Source of the DNA: Sphaerotilus sulfidivorans
GTDB lineage: Bacteria; Pseudomonadota; Gammaproteobacteria; Burkholderiales; Burkholderiaceae_C
Reading direction: 5' to 3'
Assembly: GCF_013426975.1 (NCBI RefSeq)
Contig: NZ_JACCPY010000032.1
Span: 1-42,822 of the forward strand
DNA length: 42,822 nucleotides
Shown here: positions 17,070 to 25,160 of the stretch, in pieces
Position numbering within the stretch: the stretch's first letter is position 1
Layout: every line of letters begins with the position of its first letter
Program-made: the position numbers and the translations under genes
The notes under the pieces: model-generated
The model's input: only the letters and a program-made list of their open reading frames with translations
Databases searched by the model: none
Told to the model about the DNA's origin: nothing

Positions 17070-17717
17070 TCAGGCCGCCCCGGCCAGCGTCAGGCGCTCG
17101 TCCAGACAGACCCGCGCCCAGCGCTGCGAGCGCAGTGCCGCGGCGCCACGCACCAGCGCGATGGTGACCAGCGGCTCCAGCGCCACCACACCCAGATAGG
17201 ACGCCGCGAAGCGGCCCCACTCGGCCAGCGAGACCGCCTGTTCGCCGTTGGCGAGCCAGAAGCCGACCATCAGCGTGACACCGGCGTAGTAGGCGCCGTC
17301 GAGCTTGAGCAGCGCGGCCAGACCCGGCGTGCCTTCGCCCAGGCGACGGCCCAGCGTGTGGTGCACCGCCAGCAGCGGCACGATCAGCGACAGCGCATTG
17401 ACCGCCAGATGCACCAGATCCTGCGGCTCGAACAGCAGGCCCTGCATCAGCAGGCCCAGCGCGAAGCCGAAGAGGGTCGGCAGCAGGCCGAACAGCACAT
17501 AGACGGGCATCGCGCCGATGAAATGCAGCTCGGACGGTCCCACCGGCAGGTGGAAGCTCTGCATGAAGACCGAGAAGAAGACCGCCGCCAGCAGCGTGCG
17601 CAGCCACAGGGCAGGCCGGCGCCACAGCGCCGGTGCATGCGCGGCCAGCAGGCCGACGGCGGCCACATTGGCGGCCATGATCTTGGCATCGGACAGGAAG
17701 CCGGGTTCGATATGCAT
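17070..17717 (-). CDS. cbiM: CbiM-like cobalt ECF transporter membrane component
   Basis: The 215-residue protein has about six hydrophobic segments. It begins MHIEPG, so a histidine is at position 2, the metal-chelating N-terminus characteristic of CbiM/NikM substrate-specific subunits. HLPVGPSELHFIGAMP, a conserved His-containing loop, is at residues 56-71. No CbiN, CbiQ or CbiO gene is adjacent, so the energising module must come from elsewhere or the protein acts alone. A GGAG Shine-Dalgarno precedes the start. Placement between cobB and cobM under the cobalamin riboswitch supports cobalt as the substrate. Confidence 0.88.
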   Translation of the reverse strand: MHIEPGFLSDAKIMAANVAAVGLLAAHAPALWRRPALWLRTLLAAVFFSVFMQSFHLPVGPSELHFIGAMPVYVLFGLLPTLFGFALGLLMQGLLFEPQDLVHLAVNALSLIVPLLAVHHTLGRRLGEGTPGLAALLKLDGAYYAGVTLMVGFWLANGEQAVSLAEWGRFAASYLGVVALEPLVTIALVRGAAALRSQRWARVCLDERLTLAGAA

Positions 17718-17833
17718 CGTGAAATCTCCGTGGACAAGGGACAGGGAAGAAGGGGGCAGGCGCGAGCCGGCCCGGCACGGGGCCGCCAGGGCTCCGCGCG
17801 CATCAGGTCAGGCGTGTCGGGAAGGACGGGCGC

Positions 17834-19174
17834 TCAGCCGCCGGGCGGCGGCGTGGCCGGATCGAACAGCGCCGCGATCGCGCTCGGGTTCGACGGGAAG
17901 TAGAGGTGCAGGAAGGAGGCGTGCAGCCGGCCGAGGCGCCAGACGGATTCCGGCCGGCCGTGGTCACGCTCGGCCCGGGTCCGGCCGGCAGCGGGCAGCG
18001 GGCTCTCGAACTGGCCGTGGTGGAAGGTGTGGCCGCGCACCGTGCCCTCAGGCAGGTCGGCGGTGTGCATGCCGAGGTTGACCAGGCACGGCTGCATGCG
18101 GCCCTCGCCCGGCAGCAGGCCCCACATCGCGGCGCGTCGACCGGCCAGATCGCTCAGGCCATCCCCCAGCGCGAGCAGGCCGCCGCACTCGGCGACGATC
18201 GGCCGGCCGGCGGCGTGAAAGGCGCGGATCGTGTCGCGGGTGCGGCACGCCTCCTCCAGCCGCTCCAGATGCAGCTCCGGATAGCCGCCGGGCAGGTAGA
18301 GCGCATCGGCCTCGGCCGGCACCGGCTCGTCGGCCAGCGGCGAGAAGAAGACGACGCGTGCGCCGAGCTGCGCCAGCAGGTCGACATTGGCGGGGTACAG
18401 GAAGGCGAAGGCGTCGTCGCGGGCGATGGCCACCGTGCGGCCGGCCAGGCGCCGCGGCGGGGCGTCGACCTCGGCCGGCGCGATGAAGCGCACCGGTGCG
18501 GGCAGCGGCGGTGCGGCGCGCGCGACCACATCGGCTGCGCCTTCCAGCCGGCGCTCCAGGTCCGGCAGTTCGGCCGCCTGAACCAGGCCCAGGTGGCGCG
18601 AGGGCCACTCCAGCGCCTCGCAGCGCGGCAGCGCGCCGAATGCGGCCATGCCCGGCGGCAGGCTCTCGATGACCATGCGCGCATGGCCCTCGCTGCCGAC
18701 GCGGTTGGCGATCACGCCGGCAAAGTCCAGCCCCGGCCGGTACAGCTTCAGCCCGAGCGCGATCGCGCCGAAGGTCTGCGCCATCGCGCTGGCGTCGATC
18801 ACCGCCAGCACTGGCAGCCCGAGCCGCTCGGCCAGCGCCGCGCTCGAGGCGCTGCCGTCGTGCAGGCCCATCACACCCTCGACCAGGATCAGGTCGGCCT
18901 CGCCGGCGGCCTGCCAGAGCAGCTCGCGGCAGTGATCCTCGCCGCCCATCCACAGGTCGAGCTGCCGGCACGGCGCGCCGCTGGCGTGCTCGTGCACCAT
19001 CGGATCGATGAAGTCGGGGCCGGTCTTGAACACCCGCACCCGCAGGCCCTGGCGGCGCCAGTGGCGGGCCAGCGCGGCCGTCACCGTGGTCTTGCCCTGG
19101 CCGGAGGCCGGTGCGCTGACCAGCAGCGCGGGGCAGAGGCGGTCGGGCCGCCCGGAAGGAGTCTGTGTCGTCAT
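17834..19174 (-). CDS. cobB: Cobyrinate a,c-diamide synthase
   Basis: CobB/CbiA amidates the a and c side chains of (cobalt-)hydrogenobyrinate using glutamine and ATP. From ATG 19174 it is 446 residues. The N-terminal half has the P-loop SAPASGQGKTTVTAAL and the FKTGPDFIDP motif; the C-terminal class I glutaminase half has the nucleophile cysteine in ECGGLLALG and a late GHTFHHGQFE segment. The frame stays open to 19426, but that part lies in the riboswitch and is not coding. It is the first gene of the operon, with its start immediately downstream of a hairpin that could hide the ribosome-binding site. Confidence 0.95.
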   Translation of the reverse strand: MTTQTPSGRPDRLCPALLVSAPASGQGKTTVTAALARHWRRQGLRVRVFKTGPDFIDPMVHEHASGAPCRQLDLWMGGEDHCRELLWQAAGEADLILVEGVMGLHDGSASSAALAERLGLPVLAVIDASAMAQTFGAIALGLKLYRPGLDFAGVIANRVGSEGHARMVIESLPPGMAAFGALPRCEALEWPSRHLGLVQAAELPDLERRLEGAADVVARAAPPLPAPVRFIAPAEVDAPPRRLAGRTVAIARDDAFAFLYPANVDLLAQLGARVVFFSPLADEPVPAEADALYLPGGYPELHLERLEEACRTRDTIRAFHAAGRPIVAECGGLLALGDGLSDLAGRRAAMWGLLPGEGRMQPCLVNLGMHTADLPEGTVRGHTFHHGQFESPLPAAGRTRAERDHGRPESVWRLGRLHASFLHLYFPSNPSAIAALFDPATPPPGG

Positions 19175-19182
19175 GCCTGTCG

Positions 19183-19291
19183 GCCGCACGCCCCGTGCGG
19201 CTGTCGCGAGAGAATCGCTGGCGGCATCGGGCGGGGTCGGACGCAACAGGACCGGGGCCGGTCCTGCACGGGGCTGCGGCGCAGTCCCGTG
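19183..19291 (-). promoter_or_regulatory. Leader of cobB with two hairpins and a mutually exclusive pairing (riboswitch expression platform)
   Basis: Just upstream of the cobB ATG (19174) a hairpin with 8-bp perfect arms, GCCGCACG and CGTGCGGC around GGG, spans 19183-19201. Further upstream a second hairpin spans 19267-19291 with outer arms CACGGG/CCCGTG, one mismatch and inner arms CTGC/GCAG. Nine bases of the second hairpin (19266-19274, GCCCCGTGC in the RNA) are perfectly complementary to nine bases of the first (19190-19198, GCACGGGGC), so forming one long-range helix would open both hairpins. This is how an expression platform that controls translation of cobB would look. The switching logic is inferred; no T-run marks a terminator. 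Confidence 0.55.
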
Positions 19292-19328
19292 TCGTCCGGT
19301 CGCCGCCCTCCGCGGTGCCAGTGCGCAT

Positions 19329-19530
19329 GCTTCAGGCCGGTCTCCGGGCTCGCGAGCGCGGGAATCGCCCTGTCGGGCGGTCCTGCCGATCGGGTCGCCT
19401 TCCCGGAACCGCGGCTCCAGTGGCATCGTGACCTGATCTTCTCTCGCTGACCGTTGCGGGGGCAGCGCCGGCTTTTCACCGGCTTCCCGTTTAAATCCGG
19501 CCGTTCTTCACGAACCGGATCACCTGCAGC
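19329..19530 (-). promoter_or_regulatory. Cobalamin (AdoCbl) riboswitch
   Basis: Read on the minus strand, the conserved cobalamin-riboswitch elements appear in order: an AACGGGAA core with CCGGTG hairpin, GCTGCCCCCGCAAC, the GCCACTG segment, a GGGAAGGCG element and a perfect B12 box (AGCCCGGAGACCGGCC, 19335-19350). P1 can form between GCTGCAGG (19523-19530) and CCTGAAGC (19329-19336). The element lies 155 nt upstream of cobB in the sense orientation. Binding of adenosylcobalamin to this family normally lowers expression of biosynthesis and uptake genes, so the whole cob operon is probably shut down when the vitamin is plentiful. Confidence 0.96.
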
Positions 19531-19739
19531 GGCGTGCAGTCTATCAGCTTCGGCGCGCCCCGCGCCAGTCCTGCAAGGTGCCGAGACGGACACCGCAAAA
19601 GAACGGAAAAGCCCGGCAAATCCCTTCATGGCGTCGGGAATCCGCGTGATCGAATCACTGCGCCCTGCACACGACCTGCCGCCGTCGATGACCGGACGGA
19701 GTCGCTGTCCCCTCAGTCCAGAACATTCGGAGCCCGTCC
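19531..19739. other. Divergent intergenic region, no gene
   Basis: This stretch separates the divergent cobalamin and chemotaxis operons and must hold both promoters. I see no ORF with coding features and no convincing sigma-28, sigma-54 or sigma-70 hexamer pair with proper spacing on either strand. Upstream of the receptor gene, CGGAG about nine bases before the ATG at 19740 is a fair ribosome-binding site. Confidence 0.5.
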
Positions 19740-21668
19740 ATGGCGCTGGTGACCAAGCATCGAGAGACCGTTCATGAACCCGTGGCCGCCCCGGTCGTCG
19801 CACGCGGCGTGACCCGTACGATGGCCCGCGACGCCGAGGCCGGCCGCAAGCGCGCACGCACGCTGGCCAAGCAGCAGCAGGTTGCCGAGCGGGTGGCCAG
19901 CGCATCGAGCCAGCTGTCGGCCGGCATCAACGAGGCGGCCTCCGCTTCCGAAGAGCTCAAGCGCGCGGCCGACCAGATCGCCAGCGGCGCCGAGGAAGCC
20001 TCGGGCGCAGCCCAGGAATCGCTCGCAGCGATCACCCAGGTCAGCGCTTCGATCGCCCGCCAGCTGTCCGCGGTCAACAATTCGCGAGCCAAGGCCGACA
20101 GCATGCAGGCCACCACCAGCCGCATCGATTCCGAGGTGCGCGCCACGGTGGCCAATGTCACGCTGGCGGCGCGCCGCCAGGCCGAGTCGGTGCAGCGGGT
20201 GGCCGAGCTCGAGCGCCAGGCGGCCAACATCGGCGACATCGTCAAGGCGGTGGCGCGCATCGCCGACCAGACCAATCTGCTGGCCCTGAATGCCGCGATC
20301 GAAGCCGCGCGGGCCGGTCAGCACGGCAAGGGCTTTGCGGTGGTCGCCGACGAAGTGCGCACGCTGGCCGAGACCAGCGAGAAGAGCGCCAAGCAGATCC
20401 AGGATCTGGTCGGTCAGATCCAGGGCGAGGTCAAGGCCATCGCGGCCGGCATCAACCAGTCGTCCGAGACGATCGCCGGCGAGGTCGAGAAGAGCGAACA
20501 GATCCTGCGCCAGCTCGACCGGGTGCGCCATGACGCGGCCGACATCGTGGCCGGGGCCAGCGAGATCTCCGCCGCGGCCCAGCAGGCCAGCGTGGCCTCG
20601 CAGCAGGCGCTCAAGGGCGCCGAGCAGATCGCCGCGGCGGCCGCGCAGCAGTCCTCCGCCTGCGAGGAGGCGGCCAAGACGGTCGACGAGCAGAGCGCGG
20701 CGCTGTCCGAGTGCGAGCAGACCTCGCAGAACCTGTCGGAGATCGCCGACGAGCTGAAGAACTCCTCGGACATCGGCAAGAGCGCCGAAGAAGTCGCCAG
20801 CGCCGCCGAGCAGCTCGCCGGTGCGGTGCAGGAGATCAACCGCTCGGCCGCGCAGATCATGGTGGCGCTCGACGAGATCCGCAAGGGCGCGCAGACCCAG
20901 GCCTCGGCCACCGCCGAGTCCGCCGCGGCGATCACGCAGATCGAACGCGGCGCGCAGATCGCCTCCGAGCGGGCGCAGAACGCGCGTGAGCGCTCCAGCG
21001 CGATCCGCGCCCTGATGATCGACAACAAGCAGATGATCGAGGGGCTGGTGAGCAGCATCTCGGACAGCGTGGCCTCCACCCGCACCAGCCTGCAGCAGAT
21101 CAAGGAGCTGGAGCTGGTCAGCCGCAAGATCGACAAGATCGTCGATGCCATCACCCAGGTCTCGATCCAGACCAACATGCTGGCGGTCAACGGCTCGATC
21201 GAGGCGGCGCGTGCCGGCGAGTACGGCAAGGGCTTCGTGGTGGTGGCCACCGACATCCGCAATCTCGCGCATGACTCGGCCGAGAATGCCGACCGCATCA
21301 AAGATCTGGTCAAAGGCATCCAGGACCAGATCGCCACCGTCGGCCGCGACCTGGGCGAGATCGCCACGGCCGCGCTGGCCGAGGTCGACAAGACCCGCTC
21401 GATCACCGCCAACCTGTCGGCGATGGAAGGCGATGTCGTCGAGGTCGAGAAGGGCAATGTCGAGGCGGCCGAGTCGGCCCAGGAGATCGTCTCGGCCCTG
21501 TCGCAGGTGCGCGTGGCGGTCGACCAGGTCTCCGCGGCGGCCCAGGAGTCCGAGAAGGCCGCCGAGCAGGCTTCGGCCGCGGCGCGCCAGCAGTCTCAGG
21601 GTGCCGAGGAGCTCTCCGCCGCGATCGAGGAGATCGCCTCGCTGGCCGACGAGCTGCAGAGCAACTGA
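19740..21668 (+). CDS. Soluble methyl-accepting chemotaxis protein with two signalling tips
   Basis: The 642-residue protein has no membrane segment and no recognisable sensor domain, but contains two complete receptor signalling tips. The first (about residues 172-205) reads [19 protein letters not shown] followed by [18 protein letters not shown]; the second (about 476-510) reads [19 protein letters not shown] followed by [18 protein letters not shown]. The rest is alanine/glutamate-rich coiled coil. Each tip should bind CheA/CheW, so the protein could join two signalling baseplates or two sites of one. Tandem-tip soluble receptors such as DosM of Vibrio cholerae are a known precedent. It is the first gene of the che operon, and its stop is one base from the next start. 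No CheR/CheB-tethering pentapeptide is at the C-terminus. Confidence 0.9.
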   Translation: MALVTKHRETVHEPVAAPVVARGVTRTMARDAEAGRKRARTLAKQQQVAERVASASSQLSAGINEAASASEELKRAADQIASGAEEASGAAQESLAAITQVSASIARQLSAVNNSRAKADSMQATTSRIDSEVRATVANVTLAARRQAESVQRVAELERQAANIGDIVKAVARIADQTNLLALNAAIEAARAGQHGKGFAVVADEVRTLAETSEKSAKQIQDLVGQIQGEVKAIAAGINQSSETIAGEVEKSEQILRQLDRVRHDAADIVAGASEISAAAQQASVASQQALKGAEQIAAAAAQQSSACEEAAKTVDEQSAALSECEQTSQNLSEIADELKNSSDIGKSAEEVASAAEQLAGAVQEINRSAAQIMVALDEIRKGAQTQASATAESAAAITQIERGAQIASERAQNARERSSAIRALMIDNKQMIEGLVSSISDSVASTRTSLQQIKELELVSRKIDKIVDAITQVSIQTNMLAVNGSIEAARAGEYGKGFVVVATDIRNLAHDSAENADRIKDLVKGIQDQIATVGRDLGEIATAALAEVDKTRSITANLSAMEGDVVEVEKGNVEAAESAQEIVSALSQVRVAVDQVSAAAQESEKAAEQASAAARQQSQGAEELSAAIEEIASLADELQSN

Positions 21669-21669
21669 G

Positions 21670-23337
21670 ATGGAGGCGCTCCACACGGTCGCCGACGGCG
21701 ACGAGACGCGGGCGGCCGGGCAGACGCAGCAGTTCGTCACCTTCAGCGTCGCCGGCGAGATGTTCGCGGTGCCGATGGCGCCGGTGCAGGAGATCATCCG
21801 CGTGCCCGATGTCGCGCGCATGCCGCTGACGCCGCCGGCCCTCGAGGGGCTGGCCAATCTGCGCGGCCGGGTGCTGCCGATCATCAGCCTGCGCCGGCTG
21901 TTCGGCACGCCGGAGCGCGACAACGATGACGCCACCCGTGCGCTGGTGATCCACATCGGCCAGTCGCTGGGCTTCGTCGTCGACCGGGTGGCCAGCGTCA
22001 TCAGCGTCGATGCCAGCGAGATCGAGCCGGCGCAGGTGGTTCAGTCTGTGGTGCAGACCGATTGCCTGACCGGGGTGATCCGCCGCGAGGTGTCCGATGG
22101 TCATGGCGGCCATCGCGACCTGCTGCTGATCATCGACTTTGCCCGGCTGGTCCAGCAGCACCTCACCCGCATGATTCCGTCGCGCGAAAGCGGCGCGGTC
22201 AGCGGCTCGCGCGCGGCCGATGGCGGCGAGTCCGCCGACCGGGCCGAGCCCGGCGAGGGCAGCGGCGAGCTGCGGCTGGTGAGCTTCACGGTGGCGGCGC
22301 AGGAATATGCGCTCGACATCGCCGACGTGCAGGAGATCGTCCAGGTGCCGGAGACGATCACCGCGGTGCCCGGGGCGCCGGGCCATGTGCTCGGGCTGAT
22401 CTCGCTGCGCCGCCGGCTGCTGCCGCTGGTGAGCCTGCGCTCGCTGTTCGCGCTGGCGGATGCGGAGCTGGACGAGCATCACCGCATCGTCGTCGTGGCG
22501 CTGCCCGGCGGCGGCCAGATCGGTCTGGTCACCGACACCGTCAAGGAAGTGCTCAGCGTGCCGCGCAGCCAGGCCGACACCATGCCCGGCATCCTGACGC
22601 GCGACGCCGATCTGCAGGAGTTCTCGGCGATCTGCAGGCTCGACGGCGGCCGCCGGCTGGTCTCGATCATCGCCACCGACCGGCTGCTCGGCATGGACAG
22701 CGTGAGAGAGGCCCTGCAGCTGGGCGCCCCGGGGGTTTCCGGGTCTTCAGACCGATCCGGATCGGCCGATTCACTCTCCAGCCCGGACGCATCGATGAAC
22801 AGATCGACCCACAGCATGATTTCCCCTCCCGACGACGAGGACGCCCAGGTCGTCATCTTCCGCCTCGGCGCGGAGGAGTTCGGCGTGCCGATCATGAGCG
22901 TGCAGGAGATCGTGCGCCTGCCCGAGACGCTCACCCGCGTGCCGCGCACGCCCGAATTCGTCGAGGGCGTGATCAATCTGCGCGGCACGGTGCTGCCGGT
23001 CATCGACCAGCGTCGCCGCCTGGGCATGGACGCGATCGAGCGCAACGATCGCCAGCGCATCATGGTGTTCACGCTCGGCGGCCTGCGCACCGGCTTCATC
23101 GTCGACTCGGTGGCCGAGGTGCTGCGCATTCCGCGCCAGAACATCGCGCCGGCGCCGCAGCTCTCCGACGAGCAGATCCGCCTGATCGGCCGGGTCGCGC
23201 GGCTCGATGGCGACCGCCGCCTGGTGCTGCTGATCGATCCGACCCAGCTGCTGGCCGCGCGCGAGGTGCGTGCCATCGAGTCGCTCGAGCCTGCGGGCGA
23301 GTCCCGCACCGCCCCATCGATGGCTCGTGCCGCCTGA
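21670..23337 (+). CDS. cheW: Adaptor protein with three CheW domains
   Basis: CheW links receptors to CheA. From ATG 21670 the protein is 555 residues and has three CheW domains, roughly 18-165, 200-345 and 390-535, joined by Ser/Gly/Asp-rich linkers. Each shows the VQEI-(I/V)-(R/Q)-(V/L)-P strand. Domains 1 and 3 keep the canonical NLRG turn (NLRGRVLPI and NLRGTVLPV), but domain 2 has SLRRRLLPL instead and so may bind partners differently. Three linked adaptors could cross-link neighbouring receptor/kinase units. The start is one base after the receptor stop; the longer open frame upstream is a shadow of the receptor gene. The last CheW domain is followed by a 23-bp gap to cheB. Confidence 0.92.
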   Translation: MEALHTVADGDETRAAGQTQQFVTFSVAGEMFAVPMAPVQEIIRVPDVARMPLTPPALEGLANLRGRVLPIISLRRLFGTPERDNDDATRALVIHIGQSLGFVVDRVASVISVDASEIEPAQVVQSVVQTDCLTGVIRREVSDGHGGHRDLLLIIDFARLVQQHLTRMIPSRESGAVSGSRAADGGESADRAEPGEGSGELRLVSFTVAAQEYALDIADVQEIVQVPETITAVPGAPGHVLGLISLRRRLLPLVSLRSLFALADAELDEHHRIVVVALPGGGQIGLVTDTVKEVLSVPRSQADTMPGILTRDADLQEFSAICRLDGGRRLVSIIATDRLLGMDSVREALQLGAPGVSGSSDRSGSADSLSSPDASMNRSTHSMISPPDDEDAQVVIFRLGAEEFGVPIMSVQEIVRLPETLTRVPRTPEFVEGVINLRGTVLPVIDQRRRLGMDAIERNDRQRIMVFTLGGLRTGFIVDSVAEVLRIPRQNIAPAPQLSDEQIRLIGRVARLDGDRRLVLLIDPTQLLAAREVRAIESLEPAGESRTAPSMARAA

Positions 23338-23359
23338 TGCACAAGGAGATTGCCCGACC

Positions 23360-24487
23360 ATGCCCGGCAAGGTTCTCGTCGTCGATGATTCGGCGCTGAT
23401 GCGCCGGCTGCTCTCGGCCGTGCTGACGCAGGCCGGCTGGACGGTCGCCGCCGCCCGCAACGGGCGTGAAGGCGTGGAGCAGCTGCTCGAGTGGCAGCCC
23501 GATGTCGTCACGCTCGACATCAACATGCCCGAGATGGACGGACTGACCGCGCTGTCGCTGATGATGCAGGCGCGGCCCACTCCGATCGTCATGGTCTCGT
23601 CGCTGACCGAGAAGGGCGCGCAGGCCACGATGGAGGCGCTGGCGCTCGGTGCGGTCGACTTCATCGCCAAGCCGGGCGGCACCATCTCGCTGAGCATCGA
23701 CGACATCCAGGCGCTGCTGCTGGAGAAGGTGCGCACCGCCTCGCGCATCCGGCTGCGGCCGGGCCGACCGGCGGCCGCGATGCCCGCGCCGGTGCAGCGT
23801 GCTCCGCGCCCCGCTCTGGCACGACCCGCTCCGGCGAGTCCTCGCACGACCACGAGCGCACCGGCATCTGCATCGCCCGCTCCGCCGCGCGGTGGCATGG
23901 GCCGCTGTCCGGGCCTGGTGCTGATCGGCATTTCCACCGGCGGGCCGCGCACGCTCGAGGATGTGCTGCCGCAGCTGCCGGCCGACTTTCCCTGGCCGGT
24001 GCTGGTGGCCCAGCACATGCCGCCGAACTTCACGCTGGCCTTCGCGCAGCGCATGGACCGCATGTGCGCGCTGGAGGTGGTCGAGGTCGGCGAGCCGATG
24101 CCGCTGGAGCCCGGGCGCATCCACATCGGCCGCGGCGGCACCGATCTGGTCGTGGTCGAGCGGCTCGGGCGTCTGGTCGCACAGCCGCGGCCGGAGTCTC
24201 CCGCCCATCCCTGGCATCCGTCAGCCGACGTGATGGTCGAGAGCGCGATGCGGGTTCTTCCGGCCTCGCAGCTGGTGGGCGTGCTGATGACCGGCATGGG
24301 CTTCGACGGCGCCCGGGCGATGGCCGAGCTGAAGGCGCGCGGCGGCCGAACGATCGCCGAGGCCGAATCGAGCTGCGTCGTCTTCGGCATGCCGTCCGAG
24401 CTGATCCAGCGCGGGGGCGCCAGCGTGGTGCTGCCCAGCCAGGACGTGGCCCGGCAACTGCGCACCTGGGTGCAGCGCCTGGGCTGA
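23360..24487 (+). CDS. cheB: Chemotaxis response regulator / protein-glutamate methylesterase CheB
   Basis: CheB demethylates and deamidates receptor glutamates when phosphorylated. The 375-residue protein has a receiver domain (D9, D10, phospho-acceptor D53 in LDINMPEMD, K104), a long Ala/Pro linker (about 133-180) and a methylesterase domain with the catalytic triad S192 (GISTGGP), H219 (AQHMPP) and D316 (MTGMGFDGA). The ATG at 23360 follows AAGGAG and matches the receiver start; the frame is open further upstream within the CheW gene. All active residues are present. Its presence with CheR implies that at least one receptor of this array is methylated. Confidence 0.95.
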   Translation: MPGKVLVVDDSALMRRLLSAVLTQAGWTVAAARNGREGVEQLLEWQPDVVTLDINMPEMDGLTALSLMMQARPTPIVMVSSLTEKGAQATMEALALGAVDFIAKPGGTISLSIDDIQALLLEKVRTASRIRLRPGRPAAAMPAPVQRAPRPALARPAPASPRTTTSAPASASPAPPRGGMGRCPGLVLIGISTGGPRTLEDVLPQLPADFPWPVLVAQHMPPNFTLAFAQRMDRMCALEVVEVGEPMPLEPGRIHIGRGGTDLVVVERLGRLVAQPRPESPAHPWHPSADVMVESAMRVLPASQLVGVLMTGMGFDGARAMAELKARGGRTIAEAESSCVVFGMPSELIQRGGASVVLPSQDVARQLRTWVQRLG

Positions 24488-24533
24488 GAACCGATTCATC
24501 ACTGCCAACGACACGGGCCACAGGGGACACCGC

Positions 24534-25160
24534 ATGGGACTGAGAAAGAGCAACACGCCGGATCCGCTGCGCGAGGTCGTCGACCGCGGCTTTCCGCGCC
24601 ATGTCGACGGACTGGTCGCCCAGCTGCGCGGGGGCGATGCCGAGCAGCGCCGCTGGGCGGTGCGCGACCTGACCGGCCATCCGCAGGCTGCCGCGGCACT
24701 CGGCGCCCAGCTGCTGGTCGAGCGCGATGCGGCGGTGCGCGAGGCCATCTTCCTCGCGCTGGGCACGATGGCCAGCGACGAGGCGGTCAGCGCGCTGCTG
24801 CCGCTGCTGCGCAGCGAGGACGCCCGGCTGCGCAATGGCGCCATCGAGGTGCTGTCGGGCCTGCCCAAGGTGGTGGGGCCGCGCATCTCGGCGCTGCTGC
24901 TCGACGCCGATGTGGATGTGCGCATCTTCACCGTCAACCTGCTCGGCGAGCTGCGCCATGAGCAGGTGACGCAGTGGCTGCAGCAGGTGCTGCTGTCCGA
25001 CCGGGAGGTCAATGTCGTGGCCGCCGCCATCGAGGTCATGGCCGAGACCGGCCAGCCCGAGCACATCGACGCGCTGCGCGAGACCCGCCGGCGCTTCGCC
25101 GACGATCCCTTCATCGGCTTCGCCGCCGATGTGGCGATCGAGCGCATCCGGGCCTCATGA
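24534..25160 (+). CDS. HEAT-repeat protein of the chemosensory operon
   Basis: The 208-residue protein is built of repeated ~30-residue helical pairs with the AVR/ALG pattern (for example RRWAVRDLTGH, AVREAIFLALGTM, LRNGAIEVLSGL, VRIFTVNLLGEL, VVAAAIEVMAE), about five HEAT-like repeats in all. No catalytic motif is seen. HEAT repeats act as curved scaffolds for protein binding. The gene is embedded in the che operon and overlaps cheR by 4 bp, so a role in array assembly or in holding CheR or a receptor is likely but unproven. The Shine-Dalgarno AGGGGAC supports the start at 24534. Confidence 0.85.
   Translation: MGLRKSNTPDPLREVVDRGFPRHVDGLVAQLRGGDAEQRRWAVRDLTGHPQAAAALGAQLLVERDAAVREAIFLALGTMASDEAVSALLPLLRSEDARLRNGAIEVLSGLPKVVGPRISALLLDADVDVRIFTVNLLGELRHEQVTQWLQQVLLSDREVNVVAAAIEVMAETGQPEHIDALRETRRRFADDPFIGFAADVAIERIRAS

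Noticed and set aside
19175-19426. N-terminal extension of cobB to 19426
   Set aside because: The extension lies in the cobalamin riboswitch and its leader, and the CobB P-loop domain starts normally from ATG 19174.
21145-21669. Extension of the triple-CheW frame into the receptor gene
   Set aside because: The upstream part is arginine/serine-rich out-of-frame sequence of the receptor; the CheW protein starts at 21670, one base after the receptor stop.
19713-22001. 762-codon open frame on the minus strand opposite the dual-tip receptor
   Set aside because: Its leucine/glycine/aspartate-rich repeats mirror the receptor coiled coil read backwards; the plus-strand frame has unmistakable receptor tips.
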